A stretch of 64,000 nucleotides of DNA from Dillenia suffruticosa (taxonomy: Eukaryota > Streptophyta > Magnoliopsida > Dilleniales > Dilleniaceae). The DNA lies in assembly GCA_033439265.1 (NCBI GenBank), contig JAVTVX010000016.1, forward strand, positions 1,679,001 through 1,743,000, written 5' to 3'. Positions 1-10,949 of this stretch are shown here, one piece after another. Position 1 is the first letter of the stretch. The number at the start of each line of letters is the position of its first letter. A program made the translations under genes and the position numbers. The notes below the pieces were generated by a model, which was given only the letters and a program-made list of their open reading frames with translations, had not been told where the DNA came from and made no database searches.

Positions 1-2275
1 TCCCAGGTGCCACCACATTTGTATGGAATACCTCAGACTAGGATGCCGTTACCCCTTGAAATGGAGGAGGAGCCTGTTTATGTTAACGCAAAGCAGTATC
101 ATGGAATTTTAAGACGAAGACAGATTCGTGCCAAAGCTGAGATGGAGAAGAAACTGACTAAAGTTAGAAAGGTAAAATTTCTCTGCGATTATTAGTTTTG
201 TTTGAACAGTATATAGATTATTAAAAACAGGTACTGAAGTTCAGCTTGCATCGTCTGCCTTGATTTTTGTTAGTTGTTTTTGTCACCCTCAGGAATCAAT
301 GTTAGGCCTTCTATCTAGTGGTAGACTATGATCAAATGGTTGGTGATTTTTCATTCTTTCTAGGATGAAGCTGTCTGCTGTAGGTTTCTGCTCCTTGCTT
401 GATTCGATACCTCTGCCTTTAATTTTGATCACTCTGCTTATAGTCTTAGTTTTTATCATGCCATGTATGGCAATACGATCATTATATTCTACCAAATGGT
501 TGGTTCATATCATTTTCCAAACCGTTTTTATCATTGTTGGCTTTAATTTTGTGCCTAAAAGGATGACAGTAAATATATTGCGAGAAAAAATCATATTAGT
601 GTTTGCTGTATGAGATTTAGTGTAATTATTATCTGAGTAGCTGTGCATGCTATTCATAGACTGATGCAGAAACAGCACATGTGCTGTTTTCCAGATGCAC
701 AGGTGGGCTAGGATAACGACATAGGCAGCTTTCATGGGCTTTGACCAAACTATATATTTTCCCAAATGTAATTCTGTGAAATATTGGTTTCTTGGTCGAA
801 ATCTTCCTGGCATGTGGCTGGTCATTTGTATTTTTTTTTACTAATGTCAAGGATACCTATGTGGTACTGGTAGATAAATGTAAGCGTAGCAGCATAGTTT
901 TCATCTTTGATGGCTGGTAAAAGGGGCACAAGGGCACAACTTACTTGATTTCCATGATCTTTTGTCAAAATCGTTGGGTTGGTTGCATTTTCTTGAAATG
1001 GTGAAACCTTGCATGATAATATGTGCTTCCAGATGCCATGTCCTAAACTATACCTGTATCATTAGTATTGATATTTTCTAGCTATGCGTAGTCTTGTGGA
1101 GGTTTCTCGAGCTACAATGCATCACAATATCACTGGGAAATCCTCTCCCAGAATTTGGCTGTCTGTTGGAAATTATGAAGCAGCAGCAAGAATTTTTGGT
1201 GCTTGTAAAATTGAAAGAGATCAGAAATCTACAGTTGTATTTGCTATTTTCTTTGGAGTCATTCCTACTGATTGAACCATGTTTTTGTGGATCATTTATG
1301 CATAACGCCATATGCTTTCATTGACCACTTGGTTGCTTTGTTCTTTTACATGATTGTTGAACTTTCAAGCTAAGGGCTAACTTCATTAACATTTTGTTTG
1401 AATGGGATAGATTGATTGCTAAATTTCAAACTACCTTTCTATACACGGATGAACACTTGGGGTATGGATGGAATGTATATCTACCACATGAGAAAGAAAT
1501 CTGAAGTTTTGACTTCCTCCAAAGTCTTCATGGCAGAGATAGAGCCCTTTGGATATGAAGTTTCGTAGTGGTCAGGCCTAATTATGGTGATGAGTACTTC
1601 AGCGTTTAACTTCATTACAATAAACTACTTTATTGTGTTTTTATTGTTTTGTATTTTTGTCTTTGTAGTGGTATATGCATATGTGCTTCATGTGCTAGTC
1701 CATGCATTGGTGTAGACTGATTTGCTACAGTAGTGCTTGTTCCCATGTTTCCTCCAAATAGAAATTGGGCATGCATCCTCACACTTGTAGATGTCTGCTT
1801 GCTGGTGCCATCTTAAATTCTTGATGAGGTCAAAGACTTTTGCCCAGCTCAGGTGAAAGTTTTGACAAATAACATGAAATTCCTTTGTCTATTTGTCCAG
1901 CCATATCTTCATGAATCTCGACACTTGCATGCTATGAGAAGGGCAAGGGGTTGTGGTGGTCGATTTCTTAATACAAAAAAGAGTGATGGTAATTCTGCAA
2001 ATTCCGCATCCGAGAAGGGTACAAATTCAATGCAAGTGGGTGGGACATCAGCTTCTGAGTACTCTTTAGCTCACTCCGGTGCAACTTTCGCCTCTTCTGG
2101 TAATCATCAGATAGGAAATGCACCCTGGTTTCAAGATACTCGCACTTCCATTAATGGATCTTCAAATCATCAATCAACTTCTAGTGATGATGAAGAGGAA
2201 GATGATTGCTACAATCAGCAAAGTGGAAGCGTTTCTGTGAATGGGGGCTCAAGGCAGGCCCCACCAAACATTTGA
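1..2275 (+). CDS. NF-YA: NF-YA (CCAAT-box binding factor subunit A), 3' two exons, partial
   Basis: This is the 3' end of a gene for the sequence-specific subunit of the NF-Y trimer, a nuclear factor that binds CCAAT boxes together with NF-YB and NF-YC. The exon at 1-171 is cut by the window edge (or begins at 7 after a cag) and encodes the A1 helix, with [18 protein letters not shown], which contacts NF-YB/NF-YC. A phase-0 intron (172-1900, gtaaaa...tccag) separates it from the exon at 1901-2275, which starts [17 protein letters not shown] and continues GGRFLNTKK, the A2 DNA-binding segment. A Ser/Gly/Asn-rich tail follows, including a short acidic run (DDEEEDD), and ends in TGA at 2273-2275. 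All conserved A1 and A2 residues look normal, so the gene is probably functional. The upstream Gln/Ser-rich part lies outside the window. Confidence 0.95.
172..1900 (+). other. Intron of NF-YA
   Basis: This intron of about 1.73 kb lies between the A1 and A2 coding segments. The flanking codons join in frame (KVRK then PYLH). It is T-rich, and I see no gene or transposon in it; the short ORFs here have no recognisable product. Confidence 0.9.
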
Positions 2276-3110
2276 GAAATTCTACTCCTTTGGGAGTTTG
2301 TCCCTTGAACATTGCTTGGCTGCTGTGGTGTTACTTGTGATTATCATCACATGGTCCTTGTTTCAGTGTTTTTGCAGGGTTACACATGATATGCAGGCAA
2401 CACTGGAGTGCTGATGCATACAGTTTAAGGGCACAAACTCTCCCATTCTCTGGCATTGCCCAGGCAATTCATTCTTGGCTTTGGTTATTGGTTCTTGGGG
2501 TGACGCGATGGAGGATAAAATATGGCATATTCAAGTGTTCTCAAAAATCTGTTGCTGCTTTAGCTTCTCTTATTCATCCCTGTAAAATTAGGATGAAGTT
2601 ATGTGAATGGCAAGATTTTAGATCATGAAACATCTCAAGGTTACAGGTGTGGAAACCTTGTTTCTAACAAGATTTAAGTTCCCCCAACTGTATTGTCATC
2701 CATTTTACCAGTGTCTTAAATTTTTTGGTTATTGACAGGTACGGTTCATCCACTATTGCGCGTTTTGATGTGTTGTAACCAGTGGTTTATATTACGAAGT
2801 GTTTCTGCATTGTACTATAGGTGTAACCGAGCTGCTTGTTTTCAACCTCCTGTGATTTCTTACTTGGAGGACAGAATGCCATCAGCGTTCTTGATTTCTC
2901 TGGAGTGCACCCAGAACAGCTTGAGTTATTAGTTTTTCTTTTGCATGAATGGGTTCCTAATAAGGGAAATGATTTTAGCATATTAATTTTTGTGACAAAC
3001 ACTTCCAGATTGTAGCTCTACATGGATGTGTAAGAATCATGTCTGTGATGGATCTGTGGCCTCCATGTTTCCTGTCAGACCCCAGAGTTCCTTTAATGAA
3101 CAAAGACTTT
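2276..3110 (+). other. NF-YA 3' UTR and downstream spacer
   Basis: This is non-coding sequence after the NF-YA stop. It contains the probable miR169 site listed separately. I could not fix the polyadenylation site. No other gene is visible. Confidence 0.6.
2461..2481 (+). promoter_or_regulatory. Probable miR169 target site in NF-YA 3' UTR
   Basis: The segment reads CAGGCAATTC then ATTCTTGGCTT, about 185 nt after the NF-YA stop codon. Against the reverse complement of plant miR169 family members (AGCCAAGGATGACTTGCC core) it shows one internal mismatch and one G:U, plus an end mismatch. The CTTGGCT seed-side match is complete. NF-YA mRNAs are the established miR169 targets and carry the site in the 3' UTR, so position and sequence agree. 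Confidence 0.8.
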
Positions 3111-3111
3111 G

Positions 3112-3215
3112 TTGAGAGAGAGAGAGAGAGAGAGAGAGGTGGAAGATCAAACCTATATATCATCTTAGTTGAGAGAGAGAGAGAGGGAAAGGTGGAAGAT
3201 CAAACCTATATATCA
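3112..3215. repeat. (GA)n microsatellite within a short tandem duplication
   Basis: A GA run at about 3114-3138 and a shorter one at about 3171-3185 are each followed by the same GGTGGAAGATCAAACC segment and its continuation. The two copies are a direct duplication of about 55-60 bp. Confidence 0.85.
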
Positions 3216-3220
3216 TCATC

Positions 3221-3960
3221 TTAAGAACTTTGTCTGCACAAACCAAAATCATCAGCGACCAAAATATGATCATAGAAGCCTAGGCCTTTTGTTTGCTGAA
3301 GCTTCTTTTGTGCACCTTTTAGTCGCCTTTGAATCTGCTTCTGTCTCGGTTCTTCTGCCATATCCATGCATCACACAAGAAAGCTTATCTTTTCTAGTTT
3401 CGGCATTGCAGAACTGCAATGACTAGTAGCAATTTTAGTCTTACCGTCCTCGTAAGCATTTCTCATGCTCCTCCACTGAAGGCGGAGACATGAAGATGAA
3501 GACTGCTTCTATGGTGCTACCTCTCACTGACCTTGTTCCTTGAACATCAATGCCAAGAATGCATCTCTACCACAATTTCAGACACATCAGTTCTGAAACA
3601 AGAGGAAAAATATAGTGAAAATAATAAATGGGTCAATGCCATTTTACATTTCCAGCATTGGCTACTGCCTAAGTGCAGGAATGCTGGTTCCATAGAGATT
3701 GTCATGAACAGAGTTATATTCAAGAAACTTCCCTTCTTTTATTCCCTAGTCCATGTTTGTATCAGGAAAATGGTAGAGATTCTCATCCTCCTTCCTTGGC
3801 GCACGAGTTGTATGGCCAACTGAAAGTTTGAAATCGTACGGAAATTCTTCCATGAGTTTGGATATCAGTCTGCTCTTTCCTACACCTGAGGGACCGCTAA
3901 TGACCACAGGCCGAGAACTTCTCTGTCTAGCCTTGTCCTTGCTCAGTGCATTCATATCGG
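3221..3960 (-). pseudogene. Guanylate kinase pseudogene with introns retained
   Basis: Read on the minus strand, this is a near-complete guanylate kinase domain (GMP + ATP to GDP + ADP). It starts near [18 protein letters not shown], which holds the P-loop [19 protein letters not shown] (the GMP-binding TTR.PR motif) follows. After an in-frame stop it continues GIKEGKFLEYNSVHDNLYGT. A second exon (3592-3445) gives [16 protein letters not shown] and then [10 protein letters not shown] third (3354-3221) gives the C-terminus, including FYDHILVADD, ending in TAA. The segments are separated by short introns of about 85-90 bp with cag acceptors, so this came from a DNA duplication and not from reverse-transcribed mRNA. 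The in-frame stop, a frameshift in the third exon (around TETEA) and a missing N-terminal extension mark it as dead. It lies tail-to-tail with NF-YA. Confidence 0.85.
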
Positions 3961-4015
3961 CAAAAAAAGAAAACAAAATCTTGCCTTGCCCGGTGCATTC
4001 ATATCAGGAAAAATA

Positions 4016-4024
4016 GAAAAAAAA
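4016..4024 (-). terminator. Pol III oligo-T terminator of tRNA-Glu copy 1
   Basis: An uninterrupted A run on the + strand reads as T on the tRNA strand, just beyond the tRNA 3' end. Confidence 0.7.
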
Positions 4025-4034
4025 GGGGCAAAAG

Positions 4035-4107
4035 TTCCGTTGCCGGGAATCGAACCCGGGTCTTTCGGGTGAGAGCCGAATATCCTAACCAACTAGACTA
4101 CAACGGA
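4035..4107 (-). tRNA. tRNA-Glu(CTC): tRNA-Glu (anticodon CTC), copy 1
   Basis: This is a 73-nt minus-strand tRNA. The acceptor TCCGTTG pairs with CAACGGA, the anticodon stem TTCGG/CCGAA encloses the loop CTCTCAC (anticodon CTC), and the T-arm has GGTTCGATTCC (perfect B box). A run of A on the + strand at 4016-4024 supplies an oligo-T Pol III terminator about 10 nt past the 3' end. It is identical to the copy at 6674-6746. Confidence 0.97.
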
Positions 4108-5011
4108 ATGTGCGTGCAGGACAAGAAATTTTTCTCGACAGTCTTAAACTCCTTGTCAATCGACCCAATTTTCCAACCCATGCAAAAATTCCCATAGCTC
4201 GTCTTCTTCTTGTATGCCTCAATTTTGTCCAACAACGTCGTCTAATTTTACCGTTCTTTGTCTTAAATTTGCAACCCCATTATACAGTGGAAATAAAATG
4301 TGTTGTCACAAACTGCTCATTCTCCCAATCCAAACAGACCACCGGTAATATCCCTTTTGTTTTTATCAGTGAATTTGACTCAAATTTAAGCATATGCTGC
4401 ATATCCCTTTACGTGTCTCTCCATAACAATTGTGGTTTGAAGGTTGAAATGAATTGAGGTTTAGTTTATCGTTATTAATATTTTTTCTGGCACACAATAT
4501 CCCTGATCTTTGTTTTTTCTTAGTCTTCTTTATAAATTATTATCTTTTCTTGCTAAAAATTTGAGTTAATTTGGTCCGTATCTGAAACTTTTGTACTGCC
4601 TGCCTCTAAAAGAAAGTAGAATTTCAAGTGGGTATTATTGAGTTTGGAAGATTGATTTTGTGTCTTGCGGTTTTAATTTTATGAGTTAATTTTTTTATCC
4701 CTTCGCTTATAGTTTGTGTGCGCTCTGATTTTCTCCTAATTTGCTTCATATTTGAAGATCCCTATGTGCCTGACATAAGAAGAATTTACAGTTACAAGTG
4801 GGAATTATTGGAAATCATTCAACATTGGCTCTGAAGTCCGAAATCAGCCTCCAAAAATCTGTCAATTCCAGGTTTGTTCTGAGGAAAATCTCTGACTAAG
4901 AGTTTAAAATTTGTTGAGTAAATTATTTTATTTTGACCCACTTTAGCTTCAAACTTGTCGAACATTTACTTTCTATAAACCGAAGGGTCTGCAAAGACAA
5001 AGTTTTTGCTG

Positions 5012-5499
5012 ATGGGTAATTGCTATGCGAAGCCTGTTGTCGTAGATATTGAAAATGGAAAGACAAAGAAAAATCCATTTTACAGTGACATGGTCAATTT
5101 TGGCGGTGGAAATAGGATCCGCGTACTGAAAATCCAACTGGTAATGACATTGCGCCAAGATATGAGCTAGGGCATGAGCTTGGTAGGGGTGAATTTGGGG
5201 TCGCACATCTTTGTATTGACATTTCGATTGGAGAGTTGTTTGCATGTAAATCAATATCAAAGAAGAAGCTGACTGCTGTTGATGTTGAGGATGTTAGGTG
5301 GGAGGTGGAGATCATGAAGCATATGCCCAAGTATCCAAACAATGTGTGCTTAAAGGACACTTATGAAGATGATGATGTGGTTCATCTGGTGATAGAGTTG
5401 TGTGCGGGTGGAGAGTTGTTTGATCAAATTGTTGCAAGAGGTCATTACACAGAAAGGGCAGCTGCAGCTGTTACTCACCCCATTGTCGAAGTCATTCAG
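5012..5499 (+). pseudogene. CDPK exon 1 (N-terminal kinase lobe), frameshifted
   Basis: This is the first exon of a calcium-dependent protein kinase of the CPK7/8/32-like type. It begins MGNCYAKP, a myristoylation and palmitoylation signal. The frame is then lost by a 1-2 base indel at RIRVLK, and resumes [20 protein letters not shown] with the Gly-rich loop GRGEFG and the ATP lysine in [11 protein letters not shown]. It continues through [27 protein letters not shown] and RAAAAV, ending IVEVIQ at 5499 before gtagtc. The exon boundary matches that of CDPK genes. The next exon, which would carry the HRDLKPEN catalytic loop, is absent downstream. With the frameshift and the missing catalytic exons it cannot make an active kinase. 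Confidence 0.85.
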
Positions 5500-6639
5500 G
5501 TAGTCCTATTGTCCATTTTAATTGTGCGTGTTTACTTTGATCATTCCATAAGTCATAAATTTCTTTGCTTTTCTATATGTGTTTATGCTATGTTGTGTTA
5601 GACATTTTTCTTTTATTTTGCCATGCTGTTGCACCTGCGTCTTTGTGGTGTCCTTTATTATGCTGTTGTCCAGGCTTCGTAGATTTAGGTATGCAAATCT
5701 GAAACATAATTGTACATCCAGATTTGTAACACCTACAAGCTTCATGTCTAAATTTGAGCTCTTGTTACATTAATTTTTTGTTTGGTGTCATTATGCACAC
5801 TCAATGTTCTTGTATATACCGAAGTAATTTTTGGACAGATTCAAGATTTGGAGCATCTGGAAGTAAGACTCTCAACTGTGACTTCTGTATTTTGCTGCTG
5901 GTTTTAACCATTCTGATTCTTTAGGCATGCTAAGCCTGCTCACTTTAACTTGGGGAACATTTCTAGCTATTAGCTTTTTTAAAATTTGGAATATTGAAAG
6001 AATAAAATTTGGTGAAAATTATCACAGTTTATTGAAAAATTTTAATTATTGCTATACATTTCATGTATATTTCTTATAAAAAATATGAGAAAGTAAACAT
6101 TAACGCTATCTATTTATATAGTACTATAAAATCTATCTAAAAAATTTTGATGGCATTGATTATGATTAGACTTTATGGATTTCCTCAAAATAAGTCTAAT
6201 ATTAAAGGCATCATTATTTTTAAAAATGATGTGCTTCTTTATTATTATTAAGAATGATTTTCTTAAAAAAGTTACTTTCTCAAACTTTCTTATGTTTGGT
6301 TATTTTAGTAATATTCTTAAAAAGGGTTTGCTTTTTTTTTTTCCCCCAAAGGAAGATAGAGAAATTATTATACATCTCCTAGGAGGAAAAAAAAATTATA
6401 TTTACTTTGGGGTATTTAGTTGATTTAAGTTAGGGCCAAGATTTTAGAAAGGTTGAGCTTACATGAATCATTAGCACACTTAATAATATTAGTAATTAAA
6501 ATTTCTAATCACTTGATTTTGAATTAATAAAAATTAATAAATAGTATAAGCTCAAGATCTGATATTAGTCTTGCTTCTATTAGTAATTATCACATGTAGA
6601 TTGGACTGAGAGACACCACATGAATTAAGATGAGATTCA
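5500..6639. other. AT-rich former CDPK intron, no gene seen
   Basis: The segment starts with the intron donor after exon 1 and becomes very AT-rich from about 5980. I found no kinase exon, RNA gene or clear transposon ends in it. Confidence 0.5.
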
Positions 6640-6673
6640 TATAAGGAAAAAAAGAATAGAAAAGAGGAAGAAA

Positions 6674-6746
6674 TTCCGTTGCCGGGAATCGAACCCGGGT
6701 CTTTCGGGTGAGAGCCGAATATCCTAACCAACTAGACTACAACGGA
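6674..6746 (-). tRNA. tRNA-Glu(CTC): tRNA-Glu (anticodon CTC), copy 2
   Basis: It is identical over all 73 nt to the copy at 4035-4107. Upstream on the minus strand there are CAA-containing A-rich bases (GTGTCAAAAACAAAAT) close to the start, a feature typical of plant tRNA genes. A runs on the + strand around 6645-6651 and 6659-6663 can act as oligo-T terminators. Confidence 0.97.
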
Positions 6747-6826
6747 TTTTGTTTTTGACACAAAATATTTTATTACTCAAAGACTCTTGAAATCTTTCTC
6801 AACCGACCCAAATTTTCTAATCTATG

Positions 6827-6829
<3 letters not shown>

Positions 6830-6871
<42 letters not shown>
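6830..6871. repeat. (TA)n microsatellite
   Basis: An uninterrupted TA repeat of about 20 units lies in the second duplication copy and is missing from the first. Confidence 0.95.
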
Positions 6872-6874
<3 letters not shown>

Positions 6875-7819
6875 ATAGCTCATCTTCTTCTCTACCTCAA
6901 TTTCTCCAACAACGTTGTCTAATTTTACTGTTCCTTTGTCTCAAATTTTCAACCCCATTATACAATGGAAATCAAACGTGTTATCCCAAACAGCTCATTC
7001 TCCCAATCCAAACAGACCACTGGTAATATCCCTTCTGTTTTGAATTTGACTCAAATTTAAGCATATGCTGCATATCCCTTTACTTGTCTCCCCTACCAAT
7101 GGGGGTTTGATGGTTGAAATGAATTGGGGTTTAGTTTATCATTATTTTTTTTTCTGGCGCACACAATCTCCCTAATCTTTGTTTTTTCTTAGTCTTCTTT
7201 ATAACTTATAATGCTTTCTTGCTTAAATTTTGTGTTAATTTGACCCATGGCTGAAACTTTTGTACTGCCTGCCTCCAAAAGAAAATAGAATTTCAAGTGG
7301 TTATTATTGCGTTTTGAAGATCGATTTTGTGTCTTGGAGTTTTAGTTTTATGAGTTAGATTTTTTTATCCCCTTGCTTATAGTTTGGGTGTGCTCTGATT
7401 TTCTCCAAATTTGCTTCATATGTGAAGATCCCTATGTGCCTGACATAAGAAGAATTTACAATTACAAGTGGGAATTATTGGAAATCATTCAAAGTTGGCT
7501 CTGGAGTCTGAAATCAGCCTCCGAAAATCTGTGAATTCCAGGTTTGTAGACAGTTTAAAATTTGTTGAGTAAATTATTTTAGCTTGACCCACTTTAGCTT
7601 CTAACTTGTCGAACATTTACTTTCTATAACCAAAGGGTCTGCAAAGACAGTTTTTGCTGATGGGTACTAATGGCTCAGGACGTGCTTGGTAATTTATTTA
7701 CTTTAATCATTATTATTATTTCTATCTCAGGATATGAATTGAGGAAGCAGATCTCGACAGGTGGTCTTGCTCCACTTGAACATGTTTTCGAAGTTAATCC
7801 TTTAAAACACTTTCTTCTT

Positions 7820-10250
7820 TGGTGAAGATCACCCATGGTTACAGAATGTCGACAAGACTCCAAACGTTTCTCTGGGAGAAGCTGTGAGAGCAAGGCTCAA
7901 CAGTTTGCTGCAACGAATAAGCTCAAGAAAAAAGCTTTAAAGGTAGAAATTTGGGACAATTGTTTTTCTCTTGGAGTCTGTATCCCAGTTGGTTAGCCTA
8001 GGGAAAATAAACCTTTTATTTTTTTCAAGTGCATTTAGTTATTCCTTTCTATAGGTTATGGCTGATCATTTGTCTGTGTAGGAAGCTGCTGGAATTAAGG
8101 AGGCCTTCCAACTGATGGACACTACCAACAAGGGCAAGATCAACCTCGATGATCTAAGTTCTGGGTTGCAAATGCTTGGCCACCATATTGGTGACCATGA
8201 TCTACAAATGCTCATGGAAACTGTAAGTGTTCCGGGCCATGCTTAGGAGTGATTCCAACCAACTTCAAGTATTCCAATAATAAGAAGTTTTTATGATATC
8301 ACTGTTAGAGCAATAATTTGAAGTCCCACCTCTTCGTGCGATCAACACAAGCTCGGATGACAAATTTAAAACCATTGTGAATATGGTTGATGAAGTGCAA
8401 TCAGCAGGAGGCAATTTAACAACACTTCTAATTTGTGCACTTCAAGATGAAGATATCTTTTGATTTAAAAAATTTGAAAGGTGGGAGCATGATGCCATCT
8501 TAAAAGAAGGGGATTTATTATTTTGTTAATAAGAGGGTAATCTTATGTGAGCAGATATAAATTAAAAGAAAAGAAATTACTCAACTGACCAAAGGAGAAA
8601 TTGCTCCATACTTTTCTGTACTACGAATCACGTTGTGTTGGAAGCCTGTGTTGTTAGTCAATATTGGCGGGCGCCCATGATGGGTTGACCCGACCAACCG
8701 ACCCGCTTCCTCCCCACCGCCCCAACATGAAGCTTTCACAATAAACCTCTAGTGCGTGCTTTTGTGGGTGCAGTTGAGAGGAGGCAACAACACACGATAC
8801 ACGATTGAAAAGCAGAGGATAGAGAGAGAAGGCTCGAGCTTGAAACCGAGCCTTCAAGTCTATGTTTTCGGACGTGAAAACAACCTTTGTGATATTGTGA
8901 AATAGCTCTCTGCAAAGAAATCGTCGTAAGGATTTGGATCGAGGAAAAAGTGTGGTTTCCATCCTGTGTGCTGGAAGCCCTGCAGTAAAATCAATGTTTG
9001 TGGGCGCCCATGATGGATCGACCCGACCCGCTTTCATCCACCGCTTTAGGAAGAAGCTTTCAAATTGATCACTCCTTAAATGAAAGTTTTCTACTTGACT
9101 TTGCCATTATGAAATTGGATTTCAAATTGATCACTTCTTCTCCGCCACTTTAAGTTGAATTTTGTACTTGGCTACTTCTCTCTCTATTACCATGAGATAA
9201 AAACTTCCTTAAGAAGTTTCATGCATGCCTATAAACATGTGGCTAGGAGGGAAAGAAACAAACACACAAGAAGTGTGAGAGAACTGAGGAGAGAGAGAGA
9301 AGACTCTGTTTTTTCAAAACCATCATCTGATTTGTGATTTTAGGAGAAAGCTCCATGCAAGGAAATCATCAAAAGAACTTGGATTGTGGCATGTATGTGG
9401 TTTCGACCTGTGATTCCACGCCCGGCCATTGGTGCTTGTGATTCAATCCATTCCGATTCCGAAATCTGCTGCAACAAGCGATATCGGACAAGAGGTATCA
9501 TTTTTTCATATGTTGAATTCCTTGTCTGGTGTGTCTTCCTTACACTGTGATTCCACGCCGACCAGAGCATGTGTTTCAATCGACCGATCCGAATTCCACT
9601 GCATAATTGACGTCGGATGAGAGGTAACTATTTTATGATTGTATTCCTTGTCTGATGCATGTGTTTGTGGTGTCATCCTTCACTGGACATCATCCATCAC
9701 GTTGAACTTTCTTCTTTGATTCTCTCCAAAAGTTCTGATTGCATTACTTTTGCCTTTTGTTTTGAGTGATATACAGACAACTGAATTTTGCAGGCTGATG
9801 AAGACAGGGATGGATACCTTAACTGTGCAGTGTTTGTTGGTTTCTCATTTCACCTCAAAAGGATGGCAAATGACTATCATCTACAACAAGCCTTTGCTTT
9901 TTTGACAAAAACCCCGGAAAATATATTGAAGTGAAGGAATTAAATGTTGCCTTGGCCGATGATATAGGCACCAACCAGGAGGAAGTCATCAATGCCATTA
10001 TGCAGGATGCTGACACTGACAAGGTATGCAATGCATTAACTCATAAACTTTCAAAAACCTCTGCCAATATAACTACGATGAGCATATCAGTATGTAACTA
10101 ATTTTTTAATTCTTTTTTTGAACATTTCAGGATCACTGCATTAGCTATGAAGAGTTTGCTGCAATGATGAAGGCTGGCACAGATTCGAGGAAGGCCTCTC
10201 GACAAAGTTCACGTGTGTGGTTTAAAGATCTTTGCAAGAGACTGATTTAG
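7820..10250 (+). pseudogene. CDPK C-terminal exons (junction domain and EF hands), degraded
   Basis: Four exon remnants of a CDPK lie downstream of the second duplicated 5' end. Exon at about 7820-7942: DHPWLQNVDKTPNVSLGEAV, the end of the kinase domain and start of the autoinhibitory junction; the frame is lost before QFAATNKLKKKALK by a 2-base loss. Exon 8055-8222: VMADHLSV, then TAG (8079-8081) where the family has Glu, then EAAGIKEAF and EF hand 1. Exon 9794-10023: ADEDRDGYLN (EF hand 2), a 1-base deletion in a T run, then DKNPGKYIEVKEL (EF hand 3) and INAIMQDADTDK. Exon 10131-10250: DHCISYEEFAAMMKAG (EF hand 4, with the usual Gly replaced by His), ending in TAG. Splice sites are still GT-AG. 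The catalytic loop, DFG and activation segments are absent. Confidence 0.85.
8223..9793. repeat. CDPK intron enlarged by an unidentified repeat
   Basis: The intron between EF-hand exons is about 1.57 kb. GGGCGCCCATGATGG plus a GACCCGACC-rich stretch occurs at about 8668 and again at about 9002. A CTGCAAAGAAATCG-like motif near 8915 recurs in diverged form near 9355, and a CTGTGATTCCACGCC motif occurs at about 9409 and 9545. This looks like an old LTR-type insertion with internal duplication, but I cannot name the family. Confidence 0.4.
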
Positions 10251-10376
10251 GATGGTTTTGTGTGCACCCATGTTAGGTACTAAGTTTGATGGTTGGCATG
10301 CCACTTGTTTTCTCCATGTATTTTGTTGTATGAAAAGATTTTTTTTTCCTTCTTTTCTTTTCTTTTTAAAGGAGGT

Positions 10377-10458
10377 TTGGACTTGCCGGAGTGGTTATCG
10401 GGCATGACTAGAAATCATGTGGGCTTTGCCCGCGTAGGTTCGAATCTTGCCGTTCACG
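10377..10458 (+). pseudogene. tRNA-Ser(AGA) copy, near-full, acceptor damaged
   Basis: 82 nt. The AGA anticodon loop and GGTTCGAATC are present. The acceptor TTGGACT/CGTTCAC has mismatches at the first and last pairs. Confidence 0.8.
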
Positions 10459-10867
10459 ATTTAATTGTTGACTTTGGGATTAACACTCCGTTTGTTGGAT
10501 TAACACTTAGTTTGTTGTTGTAGCTGAAGCCTTTTTTTTGGGTTGAGCTCTATGAAAAGCTCAAATTGATTATAGGATATATCCACCTGGGGTTGTTCTA
10601 CCATCTTGAGTATCAATACTCATGGAAATGGTGGTCATTGGATCATGGGCAGGACCAATCGTGGCCACCCAGAATTGTTCAAAAGTTTTTTATTTGACGA
10701 TCAAGATTTGTTATGGTCATTGGCCCACCGGCTATTAATAGAGATGCTGGAAAATATCATATGATATTAGCTCGCAAACCCAAGTACTTTGTAATTCCAA
10801 GTGAAATTCTGTATGTAGTGCTTCTGCTTTATTGGAGATGTCAATGAGCAAGCATCAAATGCCAGGT

Positions 10868-10949
10868 ATGGACATGCTGGAGTGGTTATCGAGCATGACT
10901 AAAAATCATGTGGGCTCTGCCCATGCATGTTCGAATCTTGTGGTTCACG
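10868..10949 (+). pseudogene. tRNA-Ser copy with anticodon changed to AAA
   Basis: 82 nt. The anticodon loop reads CTAAAAA instead of CTAGAAA. The acceptor and T stem also have mismatches, so it is probably not functional. Confidence 0.8.

Larger units (their letters stand above)
4008..5025. repeat. Tandem segmental duplication, copy 1 (tRNA-Glu to CDPK start codon)
   Basis: This segment of about 1 kb recurs at about 6640-7660. It holds the tRNA-Glu gene, about 0.9 kb of AT-rich spacer that is probably CDPK promoter and 5' UTR, and the CDPK start codon. Shared landmarks include CCCATAGCTC, ATGCTGCATATCCCTTTAC, CTGACATAAGAAGAATTTAC and GCAAAGACA before the ATG. Identity is high but broken by small indels. 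The spacer at 4108-5011 has no other gene. Confidence 0.85.
6640..7660. repeat. Tandem segmental duplication, copy 2
   Basis: This is the second copy of the tRNA-Glu to CDPK-ATG segment, starting about 2.64 kb after the first. It again ends in GCTGATGGGTA, but the following bases (ctaatgg...) no longer encode the CDPK N-terminus. The spacer at 6747-7650 carries a long TA repeat absent from copy 1. Confidence 0.85.

Noticed and set aside
365-1324. Small ORFs in the NF-YA intron
   Set aside because: The flanking exons join perfectly in phase across this region, and the ORFs have no recognisable content.
5012-10250. A functional CDPK gene with unusual exon order
   Set aside because: There are frameshifts in exon 1 and two later exons, a stop in the junction exon, and no catalytic-loop exon anywhere between.
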